64,000 nucleotides of DNA from a virus. Positions within the stretch are counted from its first letter, which is position 1, and the number at the start of each line of letters is the position of its first letter. The stretch covers positions 62,001-126,000 of IMG/VR virus record IMGVR_UViG_3300048919_000048; one strand, 5' to 3'. A model generated the notes under the pieces. The model did no database searches, was not told where the DNA came from, and saw nothing but the letters and a program-made list of their open reading frames with translations. Below, piece by piece: positions 42,453 to 48,018 of this stretch. The position numbers and the translations under genes are program-made.

Positions 42453-42559
42453 TGGTTTTGAGATGAGAGTCCGAGTCTTGTACAGCCTTACCCGTTGTCA
42501 ATTGGCAGCTATCGCGCGATTCGCACTTCCGACACGGGATTTAACTGTTACACCTCAAA
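42453..42559 (-). ncRNA. tRNA-like RNA with acceptor stem and CCA (element A)
   Basis: A 107-base segment with a 7-pair acceptor-like stem (TTTGAGG / TCTCAAA, one G-U), discriminator A and encoded CCA, but no normal D or anticodon arm. A CCCGT / ACGGG helix encloses about 38 bases, and the T-arm-like loop is CTCGGAC rather than TTCGAAN. It may be a decayed tRNA or a tRNA-mimicking RNA. Confidence 0.45.
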
Positions 42560-42561
42560 GA

Positions 42562-42643
42562 TGGCAGGAAGGTGAGGAGTCGAACCCCCGGAGCCGGGGT
42601 TGGAACCCGGTGGAGTTCCACAACCCCATTAATCTACCAACCT
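42562..42643 (-). tRNA. tRNA-Trp (CCA)
   Basis: Anticodon loop TTCCAAC on a perfect CCGGG/CCCGG stem, T loop TTCGACT, discriminator G (typical of Trp) and encoded CCA. The D region is enlarged and the acceptor stem has two T-T mismatches, so folding is imperfect. Confidence 0.75.
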
Positions 42644-42649
42644 AAAAAC

Positions 42650-42727
42650 TGGTACACCCAACGGGACTCGAACCCGTATTTGCCGACGTGAAAGGTCGGT
42701 GTCCTATTCCAATTAGACGATAGGTGC
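42650..42727 (-). tRNA. tRNA-Glu (UUC)
   Basis: Acceptor GCACCTA/TGGGTGT, anticodon loop CTTTCAC on stem CCGAC/GTCGG, T loop TTCGAGT and CCA. Confidence 0.85.
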
Positions 42728-42777
42728 TTTTAACGAATAGCCATCGAAATGACTATTGATTAATTACACATATTGTT

Positions 42778-42853
42778 TGGCTGACGGTACTGGATTCGAA
42801 CCAGTTATCCTGGGCTTAACAGGCCCCCGCATGTCCATATATGCTCACCGTCA
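42778..42853 (-). tRNA. tRNA-Asn (GUU)
   Basis: Acceptor TGACGGT/ACCGTCA, anticodon loop CTGTTAA, T loop TTCGAAT, discriminator G and CCA. Confidence 0.85.
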
Positions 42854-42964
42854 ATAATAGGGTGCGCCCCTTCCGGTGTGATTACGCAGTTATCGTCGAG
42901 GGAACTCGTAAACAGGGACCTTCAGTTGGACGACTTGCGGTTAGCTAATCCGCTTCCTTTCTTT

Positions 42965-43015
42965 ACCGTGGGCCGCAGGGAATGCAAGCATTTTACCTGA
43001 AGATATTTCCACGGT
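42965..43015 (-). ncRNA. Long hairpin RNA upstream of tRNA-Asn (element E)
   Basis: A perfect 7-pair stem (ACCGTGG / CCACGGT) encloses CAGG/CCTG and AATGC/GCATT stems on one axis. It is part of a 167-base stretch (42854-43020) between tRNA-Asn and tRNA-Lys that holds no tRNA; another near-palindrome GCGG..CCGC lies at about 42937-42953. Confidence 0.4.
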
Positions 43016-43020
43016 TTACC

Positions 43021-43097
43021 TGGTGGACCGTCAGGGACTCGAACCCCGAACCTCGGGATTAAAAGTCCCTTGCTCTAACCAATTGAGCTAACGATCC
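43021..43097 (-). tRNA. tRNA-Lys (UUU)
   Basis: Acceptor GGATCGT/ACGGTCC, anticodon loop CTTTTAA on GGGA/TCCC, T loop TTCGAGT and CCA. Confidence 0.9.
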
Positions 43098-43101
43098 GAT
43101 C

Positions 43102-43196
43102 TGGCAGTAGGAGGGAGATTTGAACTCCCGGGACCAGGGGCTACCTGATCCGACACCTTTCCAAGATGCTGCTTTAAGCCACTCAGCCATCCTACT
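43102..43196 (-). tRNA. tRNA-Ser (GGA)
   Basis: Class II tRNA with long variable arm: acceptor AGTAGGA/TCCTACT, anticodon loop TTGGAAA, T loop TTCAAAT, discriminator G and CCA. It is the third Ser tRNA in the array. Confidence 0.85.
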
Positions 43197-43202
43197 AAAA
43201 TT

Positions 43203-43290
43203 TGGTGGGGAGTGATGGAGTCGAACCACCCGAGTCGCAATGACAACAGATTTACAGTCTGCACCGCTACCTCTACGGAAATAACTCCCC
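43203..43290 (-). tRNA. tRNA-Tyr (GUA)
   Basis: Class II tRNA: acceptor GGGGAGT/ACTCCCC, anticodon loop CTGTAAA on CAGA/TCTG, long variable arm, T loop TTCGACT and CCA. Confidence 0.9.
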
Positions 43291-43293
43291 GAA

Positions 43294-43425
43294 ATTCTCT
43301 TTTGTTCGGCTCACCTGATATCCATGAGGCTGCGCTACCTCATATAGACCTTATTCGCTGGACCGCCCCGTTGTACACCGTGACTATCTTGCGAGTTCGT
43401 TAACAGATGCCCGACAGAAGAGAAC
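43294..43425. ncRNA. Structured RNA beside tRNA-Tyr (element F)
   Basis: A 132-base segment whose ends pair over 17 positions with about 14 matches (43294-43310 with 43409-43425). It contains a perfect 6-pair hairpin ATGAGG/CCTCAT (43324-43343). No frame or tRNA fits it. The strand is uncertain, but neighbours are on the minus strand. It is directly after the 43458 gene terminator. Confidence 0.5.
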
Positions 43426-43431
43426 TTTAAT

Positions 43432-43454
43432 AAAGGCCCCTAATGAGGGCCTTT
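43432..43454 (-). terminator. Terminator after small-terminase candidate
   Basis: On the minus strand AAAGGCCC-TCATTAG-GGGCCTTT followed by ATTAAA, 4 bases after the stop at 43458. Confidence 0.85.
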
Positions 43455-43457
43455 CAA

Positions 43458-43832
43458 TTACTCATCTTCCCCTACCACTTTATACTCACGAATTTCGGTT
43501 GTCAATGGCATAACCGCTTTTAGTTCATCAGATGAACCTGAGTGAGTCTGGGAGGAGGCAGATGTTGTGCCGCCTGCTGCGTCGTCTTCGTTATCCTCTT
43601 CAGTGTAGAGGTTGTTAACCTCTTTCGCCTGCTCAAGGATATACTTCGCCGTCGTTTCTTTCACCTTCTCTGTGCCGGAGGTCAGAAGACCTTCGAGAGT
43701 GGAGATAGCTTTCGGCGTCAGACGGGCTAATTCGCCTCGGAGATTAATCATTGCCTTTTCAAGGGCAATGGCTGTACTCTCCTCTTTGCTTGGGCGACCA
43801 CGCTTACGAGTTACAATCGCAGCCTTGCTCAT
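43458..43832 (-). CDS. Small terminase subunit candidate
   Basis: A 124-residue protein. An AT-hook-like KRGRPSKEE lies near residues 10-18. A helical part follows (about 22-75) with AISTLEGLLTSGTEKVKETT, and the C-terminus is acidic and Ser-rich. The N-terminal basic motif followed by this helix repeat is common in small terminase subunits. It is separated from the large subunit by about 3.7 kb of RNA genes, spanins and the lectin-like gene. It has its own promoter and terminator. Confidence 0.55.
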   Translation of the reverse strand: MSKAAIVTRKRGRPSKEESTAIALEKAMINLRGELARLTPKAISTLEGLLTSGTEKVKETTAKYILEQAKEVNNLYTEEDNEDDAAGGTTSASSQTHSGSSDELKAVMPLTTEIREYKVVGEDE

Positions 43833-43858
43833 AATGCCCCCATTGAGTTAGTGTATTC

Positions 43859-43887
43859 ATCTTAGCAGTATAATTACACTATGTCAA
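43859..43887 (-). promoter_or_regulatory. Sigma70-like promoter for 43458-43832 gene
   Basis: On the minus strand TTGACA (43887-43882), 17 bases and TAAGAT (43864-43859), about 27 bases before the gene start. The -35 is a perfect consensus. Confidence 0.7.
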
Positions 43888-43903
43888 TAGGTTACATGAA
43901 AAT

Positions 43904-44026
43904 TGGCAGCGACTCCAGGATTCGAACCCGAACAGCCCGGCGATCAACCCGGGAGCGAAGTACCCTATTGGATAGATGGTCTACTCATGCCTGAGCGATT
44001 CCCATTTCTCCTCAACCTCAGTCGCC
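43904..44026 (-). ncRNA. Oversized tRNA-like RNA with CCA (element B)
   Basis: A 123-base segment with acceptor stem GGCGACT/AGTCGCT, canonical T arm (loop TTCGAAT, 5-pair stem), discriminator G and encoded CCA. The anticodon-type stem CCCGG/CCGGG has an 8-base loop GTTGATCG. About 60 bases lie where a D arm should be. It may be a tRNA with an insertion, or a tRNA mimic; GAU (Ile) is one possible anticodon reading. Confidence 0.5.
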
Positions 44027-44032
44027 AATGTG

Positions 44033-44112
44033 TGGTGCCCCTCCCCGGAGTCGAACCGGGAACTCCTGCCGTTTGAAAGCAGAGCCTCTACCTTTTGTTG
44101 GGCCAGAGGGGC
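44033..44112 (-). tRNA. tRNA with anticodon CAA (Leu-type anticodon, short variable arm)
   Basis: Acceptor GCCCCTC/GAGGGGC, anticodon loop TTCAAAC on stem CTGCT/GGCAG, T loop TTCGACT, discriminator A and CCA. The anticodon reads UUG leucine, but the variable loop is about 5 bases, unlike bacterial tRNA-Leu. The D loop is enlarged. Confidence 0.75.
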
Positions 44113-44113
44113 T

Positions 44114-44190
44114 TGGAGCAACGTACTGGATTCGAACCAGTGAACACCTCGTTTGCAGCGAGAGCCGTTACCAGACTCCGGCAACGTTGC
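44114..44190 (-). tRNA. tRNA-Cys (GCA)
   Basis: Acceptor GCAACGT/ACGTTGC, anticodon loop CTGCAAA, T loop TTCGAAT, discriminator T (U73, typical of Cys) and CCA. Confidence 0.9.
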
Positions 44191-44196
44191 ATGATC

Positions 44197-44272
44197 TGGT
44201 GCTGGATGCAGGGGTCGAACCCGCGACCTTCTGATTACAAATCAGTTGCTCTACCAACTGAGCTAATCCAGC
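44197..44272 (-). tRNA. tRNA-Thr (UGU)
   Basis: Acceptor GCTGGAT/ATCCAGC, D loop AGTTGGTAGA, anticodon loop TTTGTAA, T loop TTCGACC, discriminator A and CCA. It is the first tRNA of the array in transcription order. Confidence 0.9.
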
Positions 44273-44540
44273 AAATCTCCCAGCAAGTCCGGTAGCTGTT
44301 ACACTCCGGGGGAGGGAGAAATGGGCAGAGGACGTATGCCCGTGGGGTTGACTTCCCCTTACCGTCCAGCAAAACATGTTTCACGTTACGGGTGGTCGTA
44401 AGACCTGAAGCAACCGTCGCTATTCCAGAGGTCGTCGATGGAGCCGCTGTCTTCCGGCTGAACTGGCCCAACGTCATCGCAGAGGGTCCACTTTATCCAT
44501 CCACCTACTTGATTGTCATCTCGTTCGGGACATATTCAGA
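44273..44540. other. Leader region of the tRNA array, no gene seen
   Basis: About 270 bases without a convincing frame or tRNA. Short inverted repeats occur: TCTCCC/GGGAGA around 44276-44327 and GGGC/GCCC around 44331-44349. It probably serves as leader and processing region for the array. Confidence 0.4.
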
Positions 44541-44723
44541 TTACTTGGAGTCATGTTCTTTGTCAACAGGCTTTTTATCGTTTGCACAAAGATTGCACAT
44601 TATACTCCGTTTTGGACCGAGATATCGGTTACCGCACACGAAACAGAGGCAGATGTAGCCCTTGTATTCGTGGTTCCGGGGGTCATCAGCCCCCGGCAGG
44701 TGATTAAAGGTCCGGGCGCTCAT
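44541..44723 (-). CDS. Small zinc-finger-like protein
   Basis: A 60-residue basic protein started at 44723, with GGGGAG 7 bases upstream. CFVCG near residues 27-31 and CNLC near 43-46 form a four-Cys zinc-knuckle pattern. It overlaps the upstream micro-gene in another frame. A regulatory or nucleic-acid-binding role is possible. Confidence 0.55.
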   Translation of the reverse strand: MSARTFNHLPGADDPRNHEYKGYICLCFVCGNRYLGPKRSIMCNLCANDKKPVDKEHDSK

Positions 44724-44796
44724 CGAAAACTCCCCAGTCCTCTTCATTTCTTATACCCTCACCCCAGCCTACGAAACCGTCGAACTCGTCTTTCAT
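44704..44796 (-). CDS. Micro-protein, paralogue of 44798-44887 (30 aa)
   Basis: A 30-residue acidic peptide with GGGGAG 7 bases before its ATG. Residues 10-20 read GWGEGIRNEED, which matches GYGDGIRDEED in the neighbouring micro-gene. The conserved core and good ribosome sites suggest two duplicated real genes. Function unknown. Confidence 0.5.
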   Translation of the reverse strand: MKDEFDGFVGWGEGIRNEEDWGVFDERPDL

Positions 44797-44797
44797 G

Positions 44798-44887
44798 TCA
44801 GACTCCCCAATTGTGTTCAAAGAACTCAAAATCTTCTTCGTCACGGATACCATCTCCGTATCCAATCACCAATTCAGTGCTGTTCAT
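44798..44887 (-). CDS. Micro-protein, paralogue of 44704-44796 (29 aa)
   Basis: A 29-residue acidic peptide; GGAGGA lies 8 bases upstream and its ATG overlaps the preceding stop. Core GYGDGIRDEED. It stands immediately before its paralogue. No known family. Confidence 0.5.
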   Translation of the reverse strand: MNSTELVIGYGDGIRDEEDFEFFEHNWGV

Positions 44888-45105
44888 ACTGAAATATCCT
44901 CCACATAGTAGGTTAATCCCGGGAGACCATCTCCCTTCATGTCGTTATCGACAAGCTCTTTAATCCCGGATGCAAGAAGTTTATGCATTTCAACCTTGAT
45001 CTGGTCCATAGACAACTGCTTCAACTTTTCCTCCAGATAAGGGGCCAAGTCGGCATTGCTGTAGTCCATTTCAAAAGTGACCTTCACTTCGATAACCTGC
45101 TTCAT
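44884..45105 (-). CDS. Hypothetical protein
   Basis: A 73-residue acidic protein: a beta strand start (VIEVKVTFEMDY), a central helix and a short C-terminal strand. It overlaps both neighbours by about 4 bases. The opening strand resembles that of the gene upstream (YVVTIDLDDDY), so they may share a fold. Function unknown. Confidence 0.6.
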   Translation of the reverse strand: MKQVIEVKVTFEMDYSNADLAPYLEEKLKQLSMDQIKVEMHKLLASGIKELVDNDMKGDGLPGLTYYVEDISV

Positions 45106-45329
45106 TTAACCTCTCCGTCGAAGGTTACAGAGACTTTGGTCGCTCCAGCTTCACCCATCCCCCGCATCAAGGTTTCTGTTATTGCCTCTGGGAACTTGTC
45201 TTCCGCTACAGAGTATACCGGGTTACTCTCGTCAACACCAGGCACATTCTTCAGTTCTTTGATGACCTCTGGTGTAGATAGATAATCATCATCCAGATCA
45301 ATCGTAACGACATACTGAAATTTTCTCAA
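45102..45329 (-). CDS. Hypothetical protein
   Basis: A 75-residue acidic protein, a small alpha/beta fold by composition, coupled by 4-base overlaps to its neighbours. No motif recognised. It belongs to the run of small genes downstream of the NadV gene. Confidence 0.6.
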   Translation of the reverse strand: MRKFQYVVTIDLDDDYLSTPEVIKELKNVPGVDESNPVYSVAEDKFPEAITETLMRGMGEAGATKVSVTFDGEVK

Positions 45330-45577
45330 ATTTCCTCCTTCAAAATTGCCAGTTTATAACGAGAGGTCTTATCAACCTCATTTGGGTAAAACGAGTATAA
45401 ACGGTTACCATCTCCAAAGTCAACACTTTGCCAATGCTCAAGTGGGAACCCTACGGTGCTGAAGGCTAAATCGTCCGCATCGTCGAGGGCATCTTGAAGT
45501 GTGGGGTAATGCTCAGAGTGTTCTTCGGAAGTGTAATCGGGGGTGACAAAACTGAGAGTGAGTTTATAGGGATTCAT
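45326..45577 (-). CDS. Hypothetical protein
   Basis: An 83-residue protein, rich in Tyr, Asp and Leu, with an Asp-rich helix LQDALDDADDLAF near residues 27-39. A sigma70-like promoter lies upstream (45612-45640), so it starts a sub-operon of small genes. Function unknown. Confidence 0.6.
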   Translation of the reverse strand: MNPYKLTLSFVTPDYTSEEHSEHYPTLQDALDDADDLAFSTVGFPLEHWQSVDFGDGNRLYSFYPNEVDKTSRYKLAILKEEI

Positions 45578-45611
45578 AAGTCCAACAGTAAGTTAATCAA
45601 GTGATATGGTC

Positions 45612-45640
45612 ATTTTACTGGAGGACTTAACGATAGTCAA
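45612..45640 (-). promoter_or_regulatory. Sigma70-like promoter for small-gene operon
   Basis: On the minus strand TTGACT (45640-45635), 17 bases and TAAAAT (45617-45612). The -35 overlaps the end of the preceding gene. Confidence 0.6.
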
Positions 45641-45966
45641 CGCTTGACGAAGGAGTCAAGGAAATCGGCAAGCAGGCCGGGGGTTGGGGTCAAGGTTAGC
45701 TCGACACGTAGCGTCCGGCTCTTCGTATCCTCCTCGGAAAGAGGGAGGCATTTTACGGCAGGAGTGAAGTCAACCAGGGGCTTAACTTCCTCCCCGTCAA
45801 TAAAGCACCTGACTTCCTTGTTGTCATAAACGCGCTGTGCGACGTTCTCAGCGTTTTCTGCGTAGTAGTCAAGCAAACCCTCGTCTACGGTCTGTTGTGG
45901 CTCCTTAGAGCGATCCAGGTGGGTTGCTGCACGGTTCCTGTCATGTTTTGCGACAAGGTTTCTCAT
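45637..45966 (-). CDS. Hypothetical protein
   Basis: A 109-residue soluble protein. A helix (about residues 25-48) is followed by beta-rich segments with TLRVELTLTPTPGLLADFLD near 84-103. Its ATG overlaps the preceding stop. No family recognised. Confidence 0.6.
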   Translation of the reverse strand: MRNLVAKHDRNRAATHLDRSKEPQQTVDEGLLDYYAENAENVAQRVYDNKEVRCFIDGEEVKPLVDFTPAVKCLPLSEEDTKSRTLRVELTLTPTPGLLADFLDSFVKR

Positions 45967-46133
45967 TCGCTGTGCTCCGAGATGATTGAATGGATGTTTC
46001 CGAGTTCAACATCGACGGTATCGAGTTCATCAAGAGGCTCGAAGTCTTCAATGTTTCCTTGTCGGTCCAAATACACTATGGCGATCTCAGTGATGGTCCG
46101 GGTAATAGTTGCCTTTACCTTACGAGGTTTCAT
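45963..46133 (-). CDS. Hypothetical protein (56 aa)
   Basis: A short frame with AGGAGAA 5 bases before ATG 46133, sitting directly after the NadV terminator. The N-terminus is basic (MKPRKVKATITRTITE) and the rest acidic. Its TGA overlaps the next ATG. The strong ribosome site and coupling support it. Function unknown. Confidence 0.55.
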   Translation of the reverse strand: MKPRKVKATITRTITEIAIVYLDRQGNIEDFEPLDELDTVDVELGNIHSIISEHSE

Positions 46134-46150
46134 ATTTTCTCCTGTGAGAA

Positions 46151-46170
46151 AACCGCCCCGAAGGGCGGTT
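46151..46170 (-). terminator. Terminator after NadV-like gene
   Basis: On the minus strand AACCGCCC-TTCG-GGGCGGTT is followed by TTCTCAC, 5 bases after the stop at 46175. Confidence 0.85.
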
Positions 46171-46174
46171 GAAA

Positions 46175-47965
46175 TTATTTCAGGTTTGCTGTGACACGCT
46201 CACGGATTTCAGTCAGCGTTTCGTCAACCAACAGTTTGCCGTCACGGAACACGACACGGAGTTCGTTATCGGCATCGTTGACTTGCTCCAGTTGGAGGTT
46301 ATCAACCAGCTTCAGTTCTCCGTCTTCACCACGAACAACCTTCAGGAAGCCCTGAGCAGACTTCTTGCCAAGGTCGGTCTTAGGCTCTTTGACGACCATG
46401 ATTTGCTGACCGTCGATAACCGCGCCAGTTGCCTTCACGGCCTGACCCAGAGAATCACGGGTGTTGAACTGAGTGGTGAAAGAACCAACACCAAACACAA
46501 CGTTGCTTGATGCAAAGCCCTTCGCTTCCAGACGCTCGAAGATCTCTTTGGCGCGGGCCACGGTGATGGAGTCACCGTAAATCAGACCGACATGAGTATC
46601 CAGAGTGCGGTAGCCTTTGGAGTTCACATCTCCGCCGAACACATCGTGCAGGAGTTCAACAGAACCTTTCTGCTCGTTGGTCAGTTCTGGCTTGTCGATA
46701 GCCGTCACCTTGCTACCATCAACGTAGTAATACGTGTATTCAGCACGGTTCCACTCAATGGAGCCACTCATGCGGTACAGTTCACCGTCGAACAGGAAGA
46801 AACGCTCAACGATGTCATCGCCACGTTCACCATGTGGAGTATCCTGACGGACCTCTTCAACGGCGCTTTCCAGTGCCCAGCTTGCCGCTTTTTCCAGAGT
46901 ACCAGCTTCATCGAGTGCCTCGATTTTACGCCAGTCGAGTGTGCCACAGATGATATCTTCCGGTACGCCGGAGTCCGGGCGGAATACCACACGACCGTCA
47001 CGGGCCATGATTTCATCTTTCAGGATGCGAACACCCTCAGTGATCAGACGGAACCAGTCATAGCTATCGCCGACATATGACACGAAACCTTTCGGGAAGA
47101 TTTCCGTGATGTAACGACGCAGGAACTCGACCTCTGCGTGGAAACGCAGGTCATCCAGCGACATTTCCGGATGCTCAGAACGAAGGCGTCCGATGATGAA
47201 GCCGATGTTCGTTGTTGCAACGCTGTGCTCGGATGCCGGGATGGAGCCGGATACGAACTTACCCTTCATACCGTAATAACGGTTTGCATACAGAATCGCC
47301 GGGATGGTATCTGTACCCTGGGAGTTCATCAGTTGACCGAACTCAGACTGCGCCGCATCGTGAGTACCAGCCTGACCACGATAAGCAAAGCAGTGGATCT
47401 GGTATGGAACGTGCAGGTTGTTGTCACAGGTTTTCTGCGCCCACAGTTCAGCCAGCTTACGATACTGCCAGAAAATGGTTGCCGTGGTTACGGTTTTCCA
47501 GTTTTCAGAGGAGATCACCGACTCCAGATAGTTAGGTAACCAGTAGAAGTCCGGATGCGTGTTCTGAATGGTGAACAGCGGAACCTGTACCGGAGAAAGT
47601 GTACCTTCCGGCAGAGCACGGATTTCAACAGGCAGGTAACCCAAGTCGTGCAGCTTTTCAAAGCCCCACGTTTCAACCATGTCCGGGCCGATAGCCAGGT
47701 CACAGGTTTCTTTGAATTCGCCGATAGCGTCTTCCTTCGGACGACCGAAGAACTCACGGTTGAAGTGGTCGATCAGGAACCACTTGATAAAACCTTGCAG
47801 TCCGGCAGACATGACGCGCTGGTCATTGTCGGAGAAATGCTGGAAGTGCTTGCTTGATCGTGGTGTCATGTTGTCCTGTACGATTTCAGACTTTTTGCTG
47901 TACATGGAGATGTGGCTTGGTTTATACCAGTCAGCAAACAGAATAGGCAGGTCATTATGTAACAT
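46175..47965 (-). CDS. nadV: Nicotinamide phosphoribosyltransferase-family protein (NadV/Nampt or Namat)
   Basis: A 596-residue protein with the full Nampt signature: N-terminal DWYKPSHISMY, AYRGQAGTHDAAQSE near residues 194-208, the phosphohistidine loop SGSIPASEHSVATT near 241-254, RPDSGVPEDIICG near 333-345, then NSKGY, LIYGDSI and GVGSFTTQFN. Nampt joins nicotinamide to PRPP to give NMN. It is about 100 residues longer than usual because of an insert after RPDSG (about 350-445). It follows a PRPP-synthetase-family gene, so the pair may rebuild NAD+. In some phages the homologue uses ADP-ribose pyrophosphate instead; the sequence alone does not decide. Confidence 0.9.
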   Translation of the reverse strand: MLHNDLPILFADWYKPSHISMYSKKSEIVQDNMTPRSSKHFQHFSDNDQRVMSAGLQGFIKWFLIDHFNREFFGRPKEDAIGEFKETCDLAIGPDMVETWGFEKLHDLGYLPVEIRALPEGTLSPVQVPLFTIQNTHPDFYWLPNYLESVISSENWKTVTTATIFWQYRKLAELWAQKTCDNNLHVPYQIHCFAYRGQAGTHDAAQSEFGQLMNSQGTDTIPAILYANRYYGMKGKFVSGSIPASEHSVATTNIGFIIGRLRSEHPEMSLDDLRFHAEVEFLRRYITEIFPKGFVSYVGDSYDWFRLITEGVRILKDEIMARDGRVVFRPDSGVPEDIICGTLDWRKIEALDEAGTLEKAASWALESAVEEVRQDTPHGERGDDIVERFFLFDGELYRMSGSIEWNRAEYTYYYVDGSKVTAIDKPELTNEQKGSVELLHDVFGGDVNSKGYRTLDTHVGLIYGDSITVARAKEIFERLEAKGFASSNVVFGVGSFTTQFNTRDSLGQAVKATGAVIDGQQIMVVKEPKTDLGKKSAQGFLKVVRGEDGELKLVDNLQLEQVNDADNELRVVFRDGKLLVDETLTEIRERVTANLK

Positions 47966-47979
47966 ATGAATCTCCTCAG

Positions 47980-48004
47980 TTAAAAATCGGGGCGGTGTGC
48001 CCCG
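47980..48004 (-). terminator. Attenuator-like hairpin between prs-like and nadV genes
   Basis: On the minus strand CGGGGC-ACACC-GCCCCG is followed by ATTTTTAA and then the nadV ribosome site GAGGAGA. It may reduce nadV expression relative to the gene before it. Confidence 0.65.
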
Positions 48005-48018
48005 GAACGTGATATAAG

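Noticed and set aside
40669-44290. Short frames within the tRNA array
   Set aside because: They read across tRNA sequences on either strand and lack ribosome sites; only the 41027-41689 and 43458-43832 genes have independent support.
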